From Macquaria australasica (lineage: Eukaryota > Chordata > Actinopteri > Centrarchiformes > Percichthyidae), in NCBI GenBank assembly GCA_005408345.1, contig SEMN01000330.1, positions 310,001 through 374,000 of the forward strand: a stretch of DNA of 64,000 nt, in the 5' to 3' direction. Below, one piece after another: positions 60,086 to 64,000 of the stretch (position 1 is its first letter; each line of letters opens with the position of its first letter). The notes below the pieces were generated by a model. The model worked only from the letters and a program-made list of their open reading frames with translations, was not told where the DNA came from and searched no databases. Both the position numbers and the translations under genes were made by a program.

Positions 60086-63000
60086 ACATTAACTAATTGC
60101 ACAGCATTGCCTTCTCCTCTTCTCACCCGTCCCAGCGGGCGCGTCATAGCTCACAAGCTAGTGAATGGCTTGCTCATTAGCAAACATTGCGTAAAAAAGC
60201 AACCTGCACTTTCTCCCGCAATTTATGTGACATTGTGCCAAGCAGTACTTCGTTTTTGTTTATCTGTAATCCTGGAGGCTGGCGACATAGAAAAGAGGGA
60301 TCCCAGGAAGTACAATAATGATCTTATCCTCCACAGACATTCATCTACAGCATGTAAAGACTAAACTTCCTTACCCACCACTGCATTGCTTTTATGTACA
60401 TTTTTCTGCAAAATACTACATAGCCACCTTTTGATCTCTCTCTTTTTTCACATCACTGGTTGGTACATCCCACAATGCTTTCCAAAGCAATTTGCTCGTG
60501 TCCTATAGAAAATGAATGGGGTCTGTGGGTCTTTACCTTTAAGTGCAGCCTCACAAAGGCAATAGCATGTCTATAGACTTTTAGTCTTATTCTGTGGAAA
60601 GTAGCAAATGCTCGTTTTGTCGTCACTAAATGACGTTAAGCACCAGATGCAGTCACCATAACTGTTTACATATCTGAAATACTGTGGGAAGGACGAACGC
60701 ACAAGCTACACATTAATAGGTAAATAATAGAACTTTTGAAGAAACCTTTGGTCATGTCATCATTTACTGTCTATATTTACAAACTATGGTCAACTATTTA
60801 AATATTTACAAAACTGAAAAGTTCTGAGCTGTTCAGTCCTGACAGTGCAGTGGACTAGTTCAGTCAGATTTCCCTGTGTTTGTTTCACAAAAATAAACCC
60901 TCTTGGTCTGATTCAAAGTTTTGTTGTATGAGATGAGATTACGTTGCAACATTTTGAGGAACTGAGTGGAAACTCGGAAATGCACATTTGCTTCCTGTAA
61001 AGCTGAAATCCAAAATCAAACTGCCGTCCTCTCTACTTTTTTTTTTTCATCATGTCTCACTCTAATACTCTGTTTTGACAGGAAATACTTTAAGGACATT
61101 AAGGAAGCAAGATGCACTCGGAATGTGCTTTCATTGGGAGTTGAAGCTGACTTTCTTCCTCGTTCTCATTTAGCTCAATTTCTTCTTTATTTTACTGTTA
61201 TCAGAATTTACTTTATACACAGCGAGAAACACAAACAAGTTAGGATACATTTGGTTTGATAACGTATCCTTAACCACAGTATATATACATATATATGCAT
61301 ACAGCACCAAAATGTGACAAGTTCCAGCTTTACAATTCTGTCTAAAGGCAGAAAAAAAAAGATTTTTAATGATATCAAGAGTAAAATTTGACAGGAAACA
61401 AATACAGATGAGATTGTTTGACATTAAACACAGCCTTGCATTTATTCCTTCTCTCTCTGCCTCTTTCAGGAAGTCTATGCACCATCTAGATGTTTGTCAC
61501 TTTTCCTGTCACATGACCTCCCGTCCAACGACTCTTAACAGCGGCTGTGTAAACACAGCACCCTTCATGGTGTTACAGCCTGCAATATGCACAGAGAGCT
61601 TCATCTTGGCTGCTGGCTGGTGTTTGTCAGACGAAAAGAGAGACTGAAAAAAAGAAAAGACAATAAATAAACATTTTCTTTTCACTGTCTTCTGATTTTC
61701 TTGTCTCCTAATTGCACTACAAGTTAGATTGTAGTGTGGCATTACATTCCTTACATAAACATTTTCCTGTCATGCACTTTTGCATGTACACAGTTATTCG
61801 GAAGGGCTGTTTCTTTTTACTTTCTTTTCCTCTGGTCCTAAAATAACATAGCTACTGTTTTAAAAAAATATATCTATTGTATACCACCACTCACCACGTG
61901 TACACAGGAAAGGTGACTTGAAAAAGTTTTGTAATTTGCTGAATTCACAGCAGTTAGAATGAATTCCAACCAAAACTAAGTGAAGAGAAACCTCTACTGT
62001 GGCATAATCCACCTCTCTGTGGTCCGTCTGCAGTGCTGGCTCCAGCCTTGGCGGTGGCTTAGGTGAGATCTGTGAATGCTCCTCTATCTGCCTTTGCAAT
62101 TTGCTTGTAATATAATAAAATAGTTGATAACATTGCACCCACCAAAATTGGCTGAGATCTGAGAGAATGTGGCAACATCCCAAAAAATATCATTCCAACT
62201 GGGCAACAAACTCCAACGGTCATACGATACAGGTTGTAAAAAAGCAGGTTAGTAAGATTATCTAAACGAGGAAGTTAAATTGAAAGCAAGCACACCTGTA
62301 ATGTCACAAAGTATCCTTCATTGCACAGGAAAATGGTAAGTGCACACAATTATGGCAAGATCTGCAAATGTAAACCAAGAAGTCACACTGTAAACTGTGT
62401 AAACTTTGTTTTACTTCGTTTACAACCTGTACGACCATCTGACTGCTCAAGTATGACCTACTTTTAGCGATGTAGCTGTAGTCCAAGGTCTCAGCAATTA
62501 CTCTTGCGAGGACAATGTTTTTATTACTGATAGAACTAATGGTCAGAACCACGAAAATAAAGCCCAAGTTTTAATAAACTGTAGTTCTTGTTATCAATCA
62601 TCAGTTCTGACTCTGAAACTTATTCGGCAGGCAATAACGCCTGAACTAAGAAGTCATCTGAAAACTGCTGGCCCTCTGTAAATAAGACCCACATGTATAT
62701 ACAGTTAAGTGGACAATGTTAGTTAAGAGCAGAAATTAAATCTGTAATGAATGTATGTGTGTTAGATCTTCAATTTATTGTTAGAAGTATAGAAAACTGT
62801 CCAGTACACAGCGGATCCTGCATTGTCGCCTCAATCTGTCATCAAGTTGAATGTTGACTCCAGTTTTACATCTGTATCCAGAGGTTTTTAAGTGTCTCCC
62901 CTGGATCAATAAGTGGTCTGAACTTCATTGTATCTTGATTTGCACAAGAACAAAGAGAAAACAAGGTGCAGCCTCCACAGCACCAAATAAGTTTTGCATC

Positions 63001-63613
63001 CAAGTTAGCGATTGGACAATCATCAACCATAATTTGCATGAAAGCACACGTCTGGACAAGCACGGACTGTTTGTGATGTCCATGAGTGACTGACCACAAG
63101 TTAGTGAGTGATGGACAATGGCTGCAGTCTACAGTGTAGTGAAGAAAAAAACAAAACATACCCCTTCATACGTGGCATTTGGCGACAAGAAGCAGGCACT
63201 CTACTGACAATGTACTATGAGTAGAATTATGTAATATTAAGCTTAAAGTAATTTTTTTTAGCAGGATACAGCCAACGATTAGCAAAGGGAATTGATTTTC
63301 CATTATACTGTCAGCATTTAACAACTAGCCTTGTGTCCATATTAAAAATCAACCAAAAAGTCATTATAATATCAGTTATTATCACTGACAATGCAGATTC
63401 ACTGATGTTGCCCCCCAAAATGTTACATTCTAGATGAAAACTGTCTGAGTGCCAAATTGTACAAAGAGGAAAGAACTGCTTTGCATATGGTGTGGATTAA
63501 AAAACAAACATTCACTTTCTAAAGTGCATAGTTAAGAATAAAAAAACCTTTGATAAATATGGGCTTATAATAATAAAAAAAAAATACACCAATGTGTATC
63601 GACATACTAGCTG

Positions 63614-63615
<2 letters not shown>
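60086..63615. other. No gene seen
   Basis: Unassigned AT-rich sequence. A TATATATACATATATATGCA patch lies at 61280-61300 and poly-T at 61039-61048. No credible frame or repeat terminus. Confidence 0.45.

Positions 63616-63647
<32 letters not shown>
63616..63647 (+). repeat. (AT)n microsatellite
   Basis: About 16 uninterrupted AT units. Confidence 0.95.
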
Positions 63648-63649
<2 letters not shown>

Positions 63650-64000
63650 GATTCCAAATAAGGTAGGCATCATCAGAGCCTCCATACAGAACAAAATGTT
63701 TGCAGCAACCTTTTCACTGTGTCACAATAAAAACATGAGAGCAAAGGTCAAACTACAGCCTCACTGTCGGTTTGTAGTTATTTACCAGAGCCATAAGACC
63801 AGGGCAGTGGTAGTTACATTCTTACACAGTAAATGCTGATTGAACAAGTTTTGACAACTGTTGAAGTGAGTCTATACCTGTTTTCTAATTCTATCATGTA
63901 CTGTAGCCACAGTAACTAACACAGGATGATCATAACTGTGTTCCTGTAAACTTAGCCAACATTTCAAAAAGGTGTGCCCTGCTGTCAAATGAGGCAATCA
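63648..64000. other. No gene seen at right edge
   Basis: Unassigned sequence to the end of the window. Confidence 0.4.

Overview
The window looks like vertebrate nuclear DNA, most probably from a ray-finned (teleost) fish. It is AT-rich and has no operon-like packing and no open frame that reads as a host protein. It is crowded with decayed transposable elements and microsatellites of kinds I know from teleost, especially percomorph, genomes. These include CR1/L2-type and jockey-superfamily LINE fragments, Ty3/gypsy elements, hAT and Tc1-like MITEs, tRNA-derived SINE pieces, and long (TG)n, (TA)n and (TC)n tracts. The fish assignment is inference from repeat content. I recognise no host gene, rRNA or functional tRNA, so I read the window as intergenic or intronic sequence.

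Layout. 1-11.5 kb: a LINE 3' tail, several dispersed repeats and a TIR element at 7953-8399. 11.5-15.2 kb: the best-preserved element, a minus-strand Ty3/gypsy retrotransposon with a 5' LTR, primer-binding site, broken gag, eroded protease and a reverse transcriptase that keeps its catalytic residues. It is 3'-truncated, and its gag is split by a 429-bp solo LTR of another family flanked by a 5-bp target duplication. 16.3-17.1 kb: a retrovirus-type LTR next to a polypurine tract. 19-25 kb: TIR elements, a TTAA-type MITE and a second LTR-like piece with a PBS-like sequence. 29.4-31.2 kb: a 5'-truncated minus-strand LINE whose 3' UTR contains about 0.5 kb of microsatellite. 32-36.5 kb: dispersed repeats and a head-to-head inverted segment with about 230-bp arms around a GC-rich centre. 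39-43.3 kb: three MITEs with clear target duplications. 41-52.5 kb: four further LINE or SINE relics. 54.3-55.2 kb: one repeat inserted in another. 58.4-60.1 kb: a hAT-like element and two teleost-type dispersed repeats. The rest is unannotated AT-rich sequence.

No genes act together here. The interest lies in insertion history (nested elements with readable target duplications) and in a few structures I cannot classify, chiefly the inverted segment at 35811-36523. I saw no evidence for a new biological system. Host exons shorter than about 60 codons could be missed by reading alone.
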